The notes: generated from the letters alone by a model not told the origin. DNA of 64,000 nucleotides from Streptomyces sp. NBC_00258 (GCF_036182465.1 NZ_CP108081.1:4154001-4218000); one strand, 5' to 3'; shown: positions 8,724-17,210, counted from the first letter of the stretch. Translations and numbers: made by a program.

Positions 8724-8936
8724 ATGCAGGCGACCGCGTACACATACGACCCAGAAACCCGCACAGGCCAGGTACTGCTGGACGACGGCACCCCCGTCCC
8801 CTTCGACGCCCCGGCGTTCGACAAGGGCGGTCTCCGACTGCTCCGCCCGGGTCAACGGGTCCGGATCGAGGTCGAGAGCGGGCACGGCGAGGACTCGGCC
8901 CGGCACATCACACTCATCACGCTGCAGACGTTCTGA
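8724..8936 (+). CDS. Small CSD/S1-like conserved protein
   Basis: A 70-residue acidic protein beginning MQATAYTYDPETRTGQVLLD. The pattern G-x-V-LLDDGTPVPFD, LRLLRPGQRVRIEVE and HITLITLQTF resembles the OB-fold layout of cold-shock proteins, but the RNP1 aromatic residues are absent. It is a conserved Streptomyces small protein as far as I recognise. Function is unknown; a nucleic-acid role is only suggested by the fold guess. It follows cofC by 56 bases and is followed by a shared terminator with hupS. Confidence 0.75.
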   Translation: MQATAYTYDPETRTGQVLLDDGTPVPFDAPAFDKGGLRLLRPGQRVRIEVESGHGEDSARHITLITLQTF

Positions 8937-8945
8937 AAACGCCGC

Positions 8946-8975
8946 GGGCCGGGCTCCCCAGAGGGAGCCCGGCCC
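8946..8975. terminator. Bidirectional stem-loop between convergent genes
   Basis: GGGCCGGGCTCCC (8946-8958) pairs perfectly with GGGAGCCCGGCCC (8963-8975). It separates the small plus-strand gene from hupS on the minus strand. There is no T-run, as is usual for Streptomyces stem-loops. Confidence 0.75.
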
Positions 8976-9002
8976 GGCGCGTGAGTATCCCAGCGCCCCT
9001 GT

Positions 9003-9647
9003 CTACCTGCGGGCGGTGGCCTTCTTGGCGGTGGTCTTACGGGCCGCCGACTTCTTGGCCGGCGCCTTCTTCGCCGCGGCCTTCTTCGCCGGGGCCTTCT
9101 TGGCCGCCGCCTTCTTGGCGGTGGTCTTCTTGGCCGTGGTCTTCTTGGCGGCCGCCGAGGTCTTCTTGGCGGTCGTCTTCTTGGCCGTCGCCGTGGTCTT
9201 CTTGGCGGTCGTCTTCCTGGCGGTGGTCTTCTTGGCCGTGGTCTTCTTGGCCGCCGCCTTCTTCGCGGTGGCCTTCTTCGCCGCCGCCTTCTTGACCGTG
9301 GCGGAGGCGCCGCCGGACAGGCTGCCCTTCGGGGCCTTCTTGACCGCGACCTCGCCACCGCGCGGCAGCTTCTTCGAGCCGCTCACCAGGTCCTTGAAGC
9401 CCTGGCCCGCACGGAAGCGCGGCACGGAGGTCTTCTTGACCCGAACGCGCTCCCCGGTCTGCGGGTTGCGGGCGTAACGGGCCGGACGGTCCACCTTCTC
9501 GAAGGAACCGAAGCCGGTGACCGAGACCCGGTCCCCGCTGACAACTGCACGCACGATGGCGTCCAGTACGGCGTCGACCGCTTCCGCGGCCTGCTGACGC
9601 CCGCCGACCTTGTCGGCAATCGCTTCTACGAGCTGCGCCTTGTTCAC
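9003..9647 (-). CDS. hupS: HU-type nucleoid protein with Lys/Ala-rich histone-like tail
   Basis: The 214-residue protein has an HU domain in residues 1-95 (MNKAQLVEAIADKVGG, GFGSFEKVDRPARYARNPQT), including the DNA-clamping arm. A tail of about 110 residues follows, built from repeats such as KKTTAKK, KKAAAKK and KKAPAKK. This matches the actinobacterial HupS class, which in S. coelicolor is enriched during sporulation and protects spore DNA. The tail resembles eukaryotic H1 and should bind DNA non-specifically. The 5' region (9648-9785) is unusually AT-rich for this genome (AGATATATACC at about 9710), suiting a promoter. Confidence 0.95.
   Translation of the reverse strand: MNKAQLVEAIADKVGGRQQAAEAVDAVLDAIVRAVVSGDRVSVTGFGSFEKVDRPARYARNPQTGERVRVKKTSVPRFRAGQGFKDLVSGSKKLPRGGEVAVKKAPKGSLSGGASATVKKAAAKKATAKKAAAKKTTAKKTTARKTTAKKTTATAKKTTAKKTSAAAKKTTAKKTTAKKAAAKKAPAKKAAAKKAPAKKSAARKTTAKKATARR
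9015..9300. repeat. Low-complexity coding repeat in hupS tail
   Basis: Tandem near-copies of cttcttggcggtggt and cttcttcgccgcggc, encoding KKTTA/KKAAA units on the minus strand. Repeats like this expand and contract by slippage, so tail length probably varies between strains. Confidence 0.8.
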
Positions 9648-9785
9648 GTCTTCCCCTTCGGAGACATTGCCAGAACGAAAGTGTTCAAGCTTTTTCGCAC
9701 GTTAGGCAGATATATACCGCAAATCAAACACGAAACGGGCTAATCACCCTTGTGCCGCAACGAACTGGGGCTGTTGCGAAGTTCC

Positions 9786-10016
9786 TCAGCGTTCCTCTTC
9801 GGGGATTCGGCCCTCGTCGAGGTCCGTCGTGAACCGCTCCAGCCGCCTTGTCGCATCGGCGAGATCGTGCTTGGCCACGGCCGTAATGACCAGCAGCTTC
9901 CGGGTCAGCGCCATCCGTACGCCCTCCGGGACTTGCAGTGCGCGCACCCTTGTGTGCGCTTCCTTGAGTTGGGACGCGACTGCCGCATAGAGCTCGAGTT
10001 GGCCGTCGTGTTCCAT
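9786..10016 (-). CDS. Conserved 76-residue helical protein
   Basis: The protein MEHDGQLELYAAVASQLKEAH continues with charged helices (ALTRKLLVITAVAKHDLADATRRLERF) and an acidic end. Predicted structure is mostly helical with a possible short coiled coil. I do not recognise a named domain. It sits between hupS and leuD on the same strand, and the same arrangement occurs, from memory, in S. coelicolor. G/C-rich third positions support it as a real gene. The ATG at 10016 is the only sensible start. Function unknown. Confidence 0.7.
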   Translation of the reverse strand: MEHDGQLELYAAVASQLKEAHTRVRALQVPEGVRMALTRKLLVITAVAKHDLADATRRLERFTTDLDEGRIPEEER

Positions 10017-10318
10017 GCACAGATTGTGCCATCTGGGGCGAGTTGTCGCCTGCGCAGGGGGTAACTACCGCCTCCCGAGGGCCTCCTGCGCACCTCCCCA
10101 CAAGGCTCTGCCGAGACTCGGCTACCCCATCAAAGCCCCTTGAAACAAGGGCAGTTGAGGCCAACCACAAAGTCCTGAACAGCCCTTCCGGAAGCAGACA
10201 CAGATGTACCCCCAACCGTCCACGATTGGGGGTACAGAAGCCTGTTGCGCTGGCTGGAATCAGCCTTGTGGGGTGCGACTCCGATCGGATCCGAAGAGGA
10301 CCGGGGACCCCGAGGCGA
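10017..10318. other. 302-base intergenic region with one strong inverted repeat
   Basis: No gene is visible. It should hold the leuD terminator and the promoter of the 76-residue gene. The only clear structure is the inverted repeat at 10205-10236. Confidence 0.6.
10205..10236. terminator. Inverted repeat after leuD
   Basis: TGTACCCCCAA (10205-10215) pairs perfectly with TTGGGGGTACA (10226-10236) across ten bases. It lies about 85 bases beyond the leuD stop on the minus strand. It may be a terminator, although it has no T-run and an operator is possible. Confidence 0.5.
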
Positions 10319-10912
10319 TCAGATCTGAACGGTCCGCGGCTTGTGGGAGGGCCGCTTGGACTCGTACGCGGAGATGTCCGCCTCGTTCTGCAGGGTGATG
10401 GAGATGTCGTCCAGCCCGTTCAGCAGCCGCCAGCGGGCGTTCTCGTCGAGCTCGAAGGCGGCCGTGATGCCCTCGGCACGCACCTCACGGGCCTCCAGGT
10501 CGACCGTGACCTCGGCCTTCGGGTCCTTCTCGGTGAGCTCCTGCAGCGCGTCCACGATCTTCTGCTCCAGAACCACTGTGAGCAGGCCGTTCTTGAGCGA
10601 GTTGCCGCGGAAGATGTCCGCGAAGCGGGACGAGATGACGGCCTTGAAGCCGTAGTTCTGGAGCGCCCAGACGGCGTGCTCGCGCGAGGAGCCCGTACCG
10701 AAGTCGGGTCCGGCGACCAGGACCGTGGCGCCCGCGCGCTCGGGCTGGTTGAGGACGAAGGACGGGTCCTTGCGCCAGGCCTCGAAGAGCCCGTCCTCAA
10801 AACCGTCCCTGGTCACCTTCTTGAGCCAGTGAGCAGGGATGATCTGGTCGGTGTCCACGTTGCTGCGGCGCAGCGGGACGGCCCGGCCGGTGTGCGTGGT
10901 GAATGCTTCCAT
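10319..10912 (-). CDS. leuD: 3-isopropylmalate dehydratase small subunit
   Basis: LeuD is the swivelling domain partner of LeuC, converting 2- to 3-isopropylmalate in leucine synthesis. The 197-residue protein starts MEAFTTHTGRAVPLRRSNVDTDQIIPAHWLK (core VDTDQIIPA) and has GPDFGTGSSREHAVWAL, the family signature, and ISSRFADIFRGNSLKNG. Length is normal. It begins five bases after leuC, so the two are co-transcribed. Confidence 0.97.
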   Translation of the reverse strand: MEAFTTHTGRAVPLRRSNVDTDQIIPAHWLKKVTRDGFEDGLFEAWRKDPSFVLNQPERAGATVLVAGPDFGTGSSREHAVWALQNYGFKAVISSRFADIFRGNSLKNGLLTVVLEQKIVDALQELTEKDPKAEVTVDLEAREVRAEGITAAFELDENARWRLLNGLDDISITLQNEADISAYESKRPSHKPRTVQI

Positions 10913-10917
10913 GACTC

Positions 10918-12342
10918 TCAGACTCCAGCGGGCACAGGGGCGTCGGACAGGTCGGCGGGAGAGGCCAGATGGCCCAGCACGGCGGTGGCGGCGGCGACCT
11001 GCGGCGAGACCAGGTGCGTACGGCCGCCCTTGCCCTGCCTGCCCTCGAAGTTGCGGTTCGAGGTGGACGCGGAGCGCTCACCGGGGGCCAGCTGGTCGGG
11101 GTTCATGCCCAGACACATCGAGCAGCCCGCGTGCCGCCATTCGGCGCCGGCCTCCTTGAAGACCAGGTCCAGGCCCTCGGAGACGGCCTGCAGACCGACG
11201 CGCGCGGAGCCGGGGACCACCAGCATCCGTACGCCGTCGGCGACTTTGCGGCCCTCCACGATCGAGGCGGCCGCGCGCAGGTCCTCGATACGGCCGTTGG
11301 TGCACGAACCTACGAAGACGGTGTCCACCTTGATGTCGCGCAGCGGCTGTCCGGCCTCCAACCCCATGTATTCCAGGGCCTTTTCGGCGGCGAAGCGCTC
11401 CGAAGCGTCTTCGTACGAAGCCGGGTCGGGGACGGACGCCGAAAGCGGCGCTCCCTGGCCGGGGTTGGTGCCCCAGGTGACGAACGGCGCGAGGGAGGCG
11501 CCGTCGATGACGACCTCGGCGTCGAATTCCGCGTCCTCGTCCGTCTTCAGGGTCTTCCAGTACGCGACGGCGGCGTCCCAGTCCTCGCCCTCGGGGGCGT
11601 GGGCGCGGCCCTTGATGTACGCGAAGGTGGTCTCGTCGGGGGCGATCATGCCCGCGCGGGCGCCGGCCTCGATCGACATGTTGCAGATGGTCATGCGGGC
11701 CTCCATCGAGAGTTTCTCGATGGCGGAGCCGCGGTATTCCAGGATGTAGCCCTGGCCGCCGCCCGTACCGATCTTGGTGATGATCGCCAGGATCAGGTCC
11801 TTGGCCGTGACGTCCTCGGGCAGTTCGCCGTCGACCGTGATGGCCATGGTCTTGGGGCGGGCCAGCGGCAGCGTCTGGGTGGCCAGCACGTGCTCGACCT
11901 GGGAGGTGCCGATGCCGAACGCGAGCGCGCCGAAGGCGCCGTGCGTGGAGGTGTGGGAGTCACCGCACACGACCGTGGTGCCGGGCTGGGTCAGGCCCAG
12001 CTGCGGGCCCACGACGTGCACGACACCCTGCTCGACGTCGCCCAGCGAGTGCAGGCGCACGCCGAACTCGGCGGCGTTCTTGCGCAGCGTCTCCAGCTGG
12101 ACGCGGGAGACCGGGTCCGCGATGGGCTTGTCGATGTCGAGGGTCGGGGTGTTGTGATCCTCGGTCGCGATGGTGAGGTCGAGACGGCGCACGGGGCGCC
12201 CCGCCTGACGGAGACCGTCGAAGGCCTGGGGGCTGGTCACCTCGTGCAGCAGGTGCAGATCGATGAAGAGAAGGTCGGGCTCGCCCTCCGCGCGCCGGAC
12301 GACGTGGTCGTCCCAGACCTTCTCCGCGAGTGTCCTACCCAT
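10918..12342 (-). CDS. leuC: 3-isopropylmalate dehydratase large subunit
   Basis: LeuC is the aconitase-family [4Fe-4S] subunit of isopropylmalate isomerase. The 474-residue protein has VVCGDSHTSTHGAFGALAFG, GSCTNGRIEDLRAAA and HAGCSMCLGMNPDQLAPGE. The Cys of SCTNG and the two of CSMC are the three cluster ligands. The start is ATG 12342 with GGAGGGAAA upstream. It is divergent from ndgR across 189 bases. In Streptomyces, NdgR is known to control leuCD, and the palindrome at 12499 is a candidate for its contact. Confidence 0.97.
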   Translation of the reverse strand: MGRTLAEKVWDDHVVRRAEGEPDLLFIDLHLLHEVTSPQAFDGLRQAGRPVRRLDLTIATEDHNTPTLDIDKPIADPVSRVQLETLRKNAAEFGVRLHSLGDVEQGVVHVVGPQLGLTQPGTTVVCGDSHTSTHGAFGALAFGIGTSQVEHVLATQTLPLARPKTMAITVDGELPEDVTAKDLILAIITKIGTGGGQGYILEYRGSAIEKLSMEARMTICNMSIEAGARAGMIAPDETTFAYIKGRAHAPEGEDWDAAVAYWKTLKTDEDAEFDAEVVIDGASLAPFVTWGTNPGQGAPLSASVPDPASYEDASERFAAEKALEYMGLEAGQPLRDIKVDTVFVGSCTNGRIEDLRAAASIVEGRKVADGVRMLVVPGSARVGLQAVSEGLDLVFKEAGAEWRHAGCSMCLGMNPDQLAPGERSASTSNRNFEGRQGKGGRTHLVSPQVAAATAVLGHLASPADLSDAPVPAGV

Positions 12343-12452
12343 CGCTTTCCCTCCGGCCGGCCTGTGTGGCGCCGGCCCAACTAGAGATTTTCGGGGCGGT
12401 GGCGTCCGTACCCCTCGTACCGGACGTCTTCCGCCGGGCCCGTCGGTCCACG

Positions 12453-12489
12453 GGCCGTGTACCTACCAGGGTGGCGCGTTCCACGTAAA
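12453..12489 (-). promoter_or_regulatory. Candidate leuC promoter
   Basis: On the minus strand, TTTACG (12489-12484) and TAGGTA (12465-12460) are spaced by 18 bases, giving a start about 110 bases before the leuC ATG. The match is moderate and based on eye alone. Confidence 0.35.
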
Positions 12490-12498
12490 ATTGAACTT

Positions 12499-12519
12499 GC
12501 GTTTCACAGAGTGAGACGC
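12499..12519. promoter_or_regulatory. Candidate NdgR operator
   Basis: GCGTTTCAC-AGA-GTGAGACGC, an inverted repeat with one mismatch, lies 13 bases before the ndgR ATG and directly upstream of the candidate leuC promoter. Its location suits autoregulation and leuCD control by the IclR-family NdgR. Binding is inferred, not shown. Confidence 0.5.
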
Positions 12520-12531
12520 GAGTATCGTTTC

Positions 12532-13248
12532 ATGGACAACAGTAGCGGCGTCGGCGTTCTGGACAAGGCAGCCCTTGTCCTGAGCGCCCTGGAGTCCGGT
12601 CCGGCCACCCTCGCAGGGCTGGTCGCGGCAACCGGGCTGGCACGACCCACGGCACATCGCCTCGCCGTGGCACTTGAACACCACCGGATGGTGGCGCGCG
12701 ACATGCAGGGCCGCTTCATTCTCGGCCCCCGCCTCGCCGAGCTGGCCGCGGCCGCCGGCGAGGACCGTCTCCTCGCGACGGCGGGCCCGGTGCTCACCCA
12801 CCTCCGCGATGTCACGGGCGAGAGCGCGCAGCTCTACCGCCGCCAGGGCGACATGCGCATCTGCGTCGCCGCGGCGGAGCGCCTGTCGGGCCTCAGGGAC
12901 ACGGTCCCGGTCGGCTCGACGCTCACCATGAAGGCGGGCTCCTCGGCCCAGATCCTGATGGCCTGGGAGGAGCCGGAGCGTCTGCACCGCGGCCTCCAGG
13001 GCGCCCGCTTCACGGCGACGGCCCTGTCGGGTGTACGGCGCCGGGGCTGGGCCCAGTCGATCGGCGAGCGCGAGCCGGGCGTCGCGTCCGTCTCGGCCCC
13101 GGTGCGCGGGCCGTCGAACCGCGTGGTCGCCGCCGTCTCGGTCTCCGGACCGATCGAGCGCCTCACACGTCACCCCGGCCGGATGCACGCCCAGGCGATC
13201 ATCGACGCGGCCGGCCGCCTCTCGGAGGCCCTGCGCCGCACCGGCTGA
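12532..13248 (+). CDS. ndgR: IclR-family regulator of amino-acid metabolism
   Basis: The 238-residue protein has an N-terminal winged helix (VLDKAALVLSALESGPATLAGLVAATGLARPTAHRLAVAL; key part LARPTAHRL as recognition helix) and a C-terminal IclR effector domain (VGSTLTMKAGSSAQILMAW, RGWAQSIGEREPGVASVSAPVRG). Length and divergent position next to leuCD match NdgR/AreB of Streptomyces, which regulates leucine synthesis and affects antibiotic output. The ATG at 12532 is chosen because the frame upstream is non-coding in character and covers the palindrome. A terminator follows at 13347. Confidence 0.93.
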   Translation: MDNSSGVGVLDKAALVLSALESGPATLAGLVAATGLARPTAHRLAVALEHHRMVARDMQGRFILGPRLAELAAAAGEDRLLATAGPVLTHLRDVTGESAQLYRRQGDMRICVAAAERLSGLRDTVPVGSTLTMKAGSSAQILMAWEEPERLHRGLQGARFTATALSGVRRRGWAQSIGEREPGVASVSAPVRGPSNRVVAAVSVSGPIERLTRHPGRMHAQAIIDAAGRLSEALRRTG

Positions 13249-13346
13249 CGTGCATCGCAGACTGACGCCCGATTCGACTTCCTCCCGCCGGTCGCTTCAA
13301 CGCCGCAGCGACCGACCGGAGTTGACATCGACCCGGCTCTCAACGC

Positions 13347-13380
13347 GAAGAAGCCCTCCCCTGTTGGGGAGGGCTTCTTC
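13347..13380. terminator. Bidirectional terminator between ndgR and the tRNA cluster
   Basis: GAAGAAGCCCTCCCC (13347-13361) pairs perfectly with GGGGAGGGCTTCTTC (13366-13380) over a TGTT loop. It ends ndgR on the plus strand and the tRNA transcript on the minus strand. Confidence 0.85.
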
Positions 13381-13387
13381 GATGACG

Positions 13388-13460
13388 TACCCCCGACCGG
13401 ATTCGAACCGGCGCTACCGCCTTGAGAGGGCGGCGTGCTAGGCCGCTACACAACGGGGGC
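13388..13460 (-). tRNA. tRNA-Glu (CTC)
   Basis: A 73-nt cloverleaf. The acceptor GCCCCCG pairs with CGGGGGT, the anticodon stem is CCGCC/GGCGG, the loop CTCTCAA gives anticodon CTC, and the T-loop is TTCGAAT. Discriminator base A. CCA is not encoded. Confidence 0.97.
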
Positions 13461-13488
13461 CAGGATCTTGCGTTTCCGCAGATCCGAG

Positions 13489-13560
13489 CTGGTCTACCAG
13501 GACTCGAACCTAGAATGACGGTACCAGAAACCGTAGTGTTGCCAATTACACCATAGACCA
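13489..13560 (-). tRNA. tRNA-Gln (CTG)
   Basis: A 72-nt cloverleaf. The acceptor TGGTCTA pairs with TAGACCA, the anticodon stem is ACGGT/ACCGT with loop TTCTGGT, anticodon CTG, and the T-loop is TTCGAGT. Discriminator base G. Confidence 0.97.
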
Positions 13561-13580
13561 ATGTGGTTCATACCAGTTCG

Positions 13581-13653
13581 TACCCCCGACCGGATTCGAA
13601 CCGGCGCTACCGCCTTGAGAGGGCGGCGTGCTAGGCCGCTACACAACGGGGGC
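13581..13653 (-). tRNA. tRNA-Glu (CTC), second copy
   Basis: Identical in sequence to the tRNA-Glu at 13388-13460, suggesting a recent or gene-converted duplication. Confidence 0.97.
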
Positions 13654-13715
13654 CCTAGCGATCCTGCATGAGAATCAGTGGGTGCGACCCGGACTGTCTC
13701 CCTGGGAAGGATCTG

Positions 13716-13788
13716 TACCCCCGACCGGATTCGAACCGGCGCTACTGCCTTGAGAGGGCAGCGTGCTAGGCCGCTACACAACGGGGGC
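13716..13788 (-). tRNA. tRNA-Glu (CTC), third copy
   Basis: Same as the other tRNA-Glu copies except that the anticodon stem is CTGCC/GGCAG, a compensated C-G to T-A base-pair change. The anticodon remains CTC. Confidence 0.97.
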
Positions 13789-13830
13789 TTTGCGGAGTTG
13801 ATCTCCGCGGTTGCAGATGAGCTCTGCGAG

Positions 13831-13902
13831 CTGGCCTACCAGGACTCGAACCTAGACTAACGGAACCAGAAACCGTCGTGCTGCCAATTACACCATAGGC
13901 CA
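13831..13902 (-). tRNA. tRNA-Gln (CTG), second copy
   Basis: Cloverleaf with acceptor TGGCCTA/TAGGCCA and anticodon CTG. It differs from the first tRNA-Gln at a few paired positions. It is the first tRNA of the minus-strand cluster in transcription order. Confidence 0.97.
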
Positions 13903-13993
13903 CTGAAACACAAACCCCCGCAGGGATCCTGCTTTAGCGTGCGCCTCCGGTTTCCGGCCTTTCGGCCCGCTCTCCGGCGGCGCAGGAAGAACA

Positions 13994-14761
13994 TTACCTG
14001 AAGGTGGACGGCGCTCCAAAACGGGTATCGGGCCCGAGGATCGCAGGGAGTTCGGCCAGCGAGGCGATCCGGCGCAGGCCGGTGAGCTGATCCGGCACCC
14101 CGCCCGGTGCGGCGTCGGGCTCCGGGGCCGTGACGGCTCTCACGCCCCCGCGGTCGATCCAGACCGAGAACATTCCCGCGTCGGCCGCGCCCTGCCCGTC
14201 GATCTCCGGGTGGTCCCCGACGTACGCGACCTGGTTCGGCGGCAGCTCCAGGGCCTCGCAGGCCGCGTGGAACGCCTCCGCCGCGGGCTTCGAGACACCC
14301 AGCTCGGCCGCGCAGAGCACGGACTCGAACCGGTCCCGTACGCCGAGAACGCGCAGCTTGTGGTCCTGGACCCGGATGCTGGAGTTGGACAGCACGGCGT
14401 GGCGGTGGCTGCCGGCCAGGGTGTCGAGGACGGGCAGGACGTCGGGGAACAGCGCCCAGGCCGACTCGTAGTGCCCGAGATACCGGAGGAACCAGTCCTC
14501 CGCCTCCGGGTCGGTGAGGGGCTTGCCCAGAAAGGCCCGCACCCGGTCCCGGCGGCCCTCCTCCCAGTCCACCTCCCCCGCCGCGTACCTCGCCCACTGC
14601 TGGTCGGTGAGGTCGCGCCAGTGGTCGAGGGCCTGCTCGACGGAGGCGTACCCGTCGAGCAGGTTCTCGGCGGCGAGATGTCCGCGCATGCCGGCCCGGT
14701 CGGCCGTGGTGTAGTCGAAGATGGTGTCGTCCACATCCCAGACCACAGCCCTGATCGTCAT
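13994..14761 (-). CDS. HAD-superfamily hydrolase
   Basis: The 255-residue protein begins MTIRAVVWDVDDTIFDYTTA; the first Asp of DVDDT is the nucleophile of haloacid dehalogenase-like phosphatases. Motif II is seen at AVLSNSSIRVQ, motif III Lys at LGVSKPAAEAF and motif IV at VAYVGDHPEIDGQGA. A helical cap lies between residues 20 and 90. Subfamily resembles phosphoglycolate/5'-nucleotidase-like HADs. The substrate cannot be told. It lies directly upstream of the tRNA cluster on the same strand. Confidence 0.9.
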   Translation of the reverse strand: MTIRAVVWDVDDTIFDYTTADRAGMRGHLAAENLLDGYASVEQALDHWRDLTDQQWARYAAGEVDWEEGRRDRVRAFLGKPLTDPEAEDWFLRYLGHYESAWALFPDVLPVLDTLAGSHRHAVLSNSSIRVQDHKLRVLGVRDRFESVLCAAELGVSKPAAEAFHAACEALELPPNQVAYVGDHPEIDGQGAADAGMFSVWIDRGGVRAVTAPEPDAAPGGVPDQLTGLRRIASLAELPAILGPDTRFGAPSTFR

Positions 14762-14797
14762 GGTTCGACCGTAACCCTGTGCCGGTGGCCGCGTCTC

Positions 14798-17029
14798 TCA
14801 GTTGACCGTGGTCGTGCCGGTCAGGGCCAGGTCGGGGCCCTGGCCGTCGCGTGCCTCGGCGGTCAGGCGCCAGGTGTATGTGCCGGTGACCCGGTTGCCG
14901 TCGCCCCAGCGGCCGTCCCAGGAGGCGCGGACGGCGGCGGCCCTGGAATCGCCGGTGAGGTTGCGTACGACGTTGCCGCTCGCGTTGGTCAGGGTCAGGG
15001 TCCACGTCGAGGGCTTGCTCAACTGCCAGACGGGCTGCCAGGGGTTCTGGGTCGTGGGCCCGGCGGCGGCGTCGGTCTGGGCCTCCATCTGCGCGAGCGG
15101 CGAGGTGGGGACGCCCGCGGTGACGATCGCCACCTCGCCCTGGGCGGTGAGGTACGCGACGTTGCCGCCGAAGCGGTCGACGGCCCAGCGGCCTGTGTTG
15201 CCGCCGGTGTTCTGGTCCGCGGTGGGCAGCACGGCCGCGGTCCGGGTGGTCGCCGTACCGGTGTGGAAGTCCGTGAGCAGCAGCTCGTGGCCGGTGCGGT
15301 TCTCACGGACGAGGTAGCCGTCGGCGAGCCGGGACGGGCCGGCCGGGACCGTGATGTTCCGGCCCGTGGCCCGGTCGTGGACACCGGAGGGTCCTGCGCT
15401 GCCGCAGCTCCAGTAGAGCCAGGTGTTGACGGCCTGGATCTCGCTGGGGGTGCAGGGGGCGCCGGTGTCCACGGTGGCGACGTTCCGCTTGGCCTTGAGG
15501 TCGTACGCGACGACGCTGCCCTGGGTGGTGCCGGGGGTCCACAGGCGCTGGCCCCAGATCGCGGCGGCGCTGCGGGTGCGGTCGAGCGCGGTCTGGCCGT
15601 CGGCTCCGCGGGGGAAGTCGGCGATCTTCTGGGTGGCGGGGGTTCCGCCGTTGTAGAGGACGTAGCGACCGGTGCCGGTGCCGATGCGGCCGCCGACGGA
15701 GCCGGTGGGTTCGGCGAGGAAGGTGTCGGTGTCCCCGGCGACGTGCACCGACTCCTTGCCGTCCGAGTTGGTGTGGAGGTAGGCGAAGCGGCCGTCGCCG
15801 AGGGCCTCCAGCTGGGGGCAGGCGGCGTCGCCGCCGAGGCAGGGCGAGGAGCCGATGAACGGGCTGCGGCGGACCTGGATGCCGGTGGGCTTGCCCGTGG
15901 GGTCCAGCGGTACGGCGTACGCGGCGTCCCAGCCGGGGGTGGGAGTGGCGTTGCCGAACATCAGGAGTTCGCCGCCCGCGACCATCAGGCCGTCGACCTT
16001 GGCCCGGGTCGGCGGCACCGTGAACACGGGCCGGGCCGAGACGTCCCCGCCCCCTGCGGGCAGGACGCGGTACACGTGGAAGTCGCTGGCCGTGGCACCG
16101 GCCGTGGCGAGCAGGCCGCCGTCCGGGGTGGCACGGAAGGCGCCGTCGGCGTCGGCGAGGACCGTGCGCCTGGCGCCGGTGGCGAGCGAAGTGGCGGTGA
16201 GTGCCTCGCCGGCGGGCGAGGAGATGAAGTCCGGGTCGCCGCTGAGGAGTTGGTCGCCGACGACCGCGAGGGGCTTGGCGGGGAAGCTCACCGTGGCGGG
16301 TGCGGTGCCGGGCTCCGGGTCCACCCGGATCGCCTTGCGGTTCACCACGAGCCAGCTGTCGTTGAAGGTGATCGACGGTTCGGTGCCGACGCCTCCGGCG
16401 TACGTACGGAAGGTGCCGTCCGCGAGGTCGACGAGGCCCAGGGAGGAGGTGCCGTCCAGGGTGTAGGTGACGGCGAGGCGGCGGACCGAGCCGCCGGTCG
16501 CGTAGGTGCCCGTGGGCCGGGCTCCTGACGGCAGGCCGGTGACCGCGAGGTCGGCGGTCGTGCCGTCGGCGGCGGCCCGCAGCACGTGCAGGGCTCCGTC
16601 GGCGTCCTGGGTGAGCACGCTCCAGCCGGACGCCGCCCGGTAGGTCTGGCCGGTCGGGATCGTGACGGTGGCGGTCGTGCCGGTGGAGCGGTGCCTCTGG
16701 GTGATGACGGTGCCCGACGTCCCGGTGATCTGGACGTCGGTGCCGGTGGCCAGATCGTCGGGGCCTGCGTGTGCCGGCGGCGTGATGCCGGGGTACTCGG
16801 CCCACTGGAAGTTGCCCGCGTTGCCCAGCGCGTACTGGAATCCGGAGGCCCCCACCCAGCCGTATCGGACGTCGACCGGGTTGATGTGGTTCAACTGCGT
16901 GGTGGCGACCGGGGTGTCGGCGTTCGGCGCGGCCTCGGCCGGCACGGTCAGCACTGCCCCCGACAACGCCATCGCCCCGCCAAGAGCGAATCCCACAAGT
17001 CTTCGTGAACGTCCTCGTGAACGGGTCAC
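14798..17029 (-). CDS. Secreted beta-propeller-like protein with C-terminal FlgD-type Ig domain
   Basis: The 743-residue protein starts at a GTG preceded by GGGGAGGGG. An Arg-rich N-terminus followed by LVGFALGGAMALSGAVL and a PAEAAP cleavage site marks a signal peptide; the RSRR pair could make it a Tat substrate. The body contains several repeat blocks of WD/PQQ-propeller type (ATSLATGARRTVLADADG, VVAYDLKAKRNVATVDTG). The last 80 residues (WTLTLTNASGNVVRNL, DGNRVTGTYTWRLTA) resemble the FlgD Ig-like domain. No catalytic motif is evident. It is probably an exported binding or wall protein. Two Cys pairs may form disulfides. Confidence 0.75.
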   Translation of the reverse strand: MTRSRGRSRRLVGFALGGAMALSGAVLTVPAEAAPNADTPVATTQLNHINPVDVRYGWVGASGFQYALGNAGNFQWAEYPGITPPAHAGPDDLATGTDVQITGTSGTVITQRHRSTGTTATVTIPTGQTYRAASGWSVLTQDADGALHVLRAAADGTTADLAVTGLPSGARPTGTYATGGSVRRLAVTYTLDGTSSLGLVDLADGTFRTYAGGVGTEPSITFNDSWLVVNRKAIRVDPEPGTAPATVSFPAKPLAVVGDQLLSGDPDFISSPAGEALTATSLATGARRTVLADADGAFRATPDGGLLATAGATASDFHVYRVLPAGGGDVSARPVFTVPPTRAKVDGLMVAGGELLMFGNATPTPGWDAAYAVPLDPTGKPTGIQVRRSPFIGSSPCLGGDAACPQLEALGDGRFAYLHTNSDGKESVHVAGDTDTFLAEPTGSVGGRIGTGTGRYVLYNGGTPATQKIADFPRGADGQTALDRTRSAAAIWGQRLWTPGTTQGSVVAYDLKAKRNVATVDTGAPCTPSEIQAVNTWLYWSCGSAGPSGVHDRATGRNITVPAGPSRLADGYLVRENRTGHELLLTDFHTGTATTRTAAVLPTADQNTGGNTGRWAVDRFGGNVAYLTAQGEVAIVTAGVPTSPLAQMEAQTDAAAGPTTQNPWQPVWQLSKPSTWTLTLTNASGNVVRNLTGDSRAAAVRASWDGRWGDGNRVTGTYTWRLTAEARDGQGPDLALTGTTTVN

Positions 17030-17150
17030 GTTCCCCTCCCCTGAAACATGGTGAACACGCGCATCATGTGCGCCCGAAACATCCAATGTCCGTCGGGAGA
17101 GCGGGAGTTGGCCGGAGGGGTGAACTCCGGGTGTCGACTCCGTGTACGCG

Positions 17151-17185
17151 AGAGGGGCGGCGTCCGAACCGGACGCCGCCCCTCT
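17151..17185. terminator. Strong stem-loop after gltX
   Basis: AGAGGGGCGGCGTCC (17151-17165) pairs perfectly with GGACGCCGCCCCTCT (17171-17185) over a five-base loop, 25 bases beyond the gltX stop on the minus strand. Confidence 0.85.
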
Positions 17186-17210
17186 GCGTGCGGACTGAAC
17201 GACCGCGTGC

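Noticed and set aside
9015..9300. Regularly repeated DNA that might look like a tandem array or CRISPR
   Set aside because: Repeats are in-frame codons for the Lys/Ala tail of HupS with no unique spacers.
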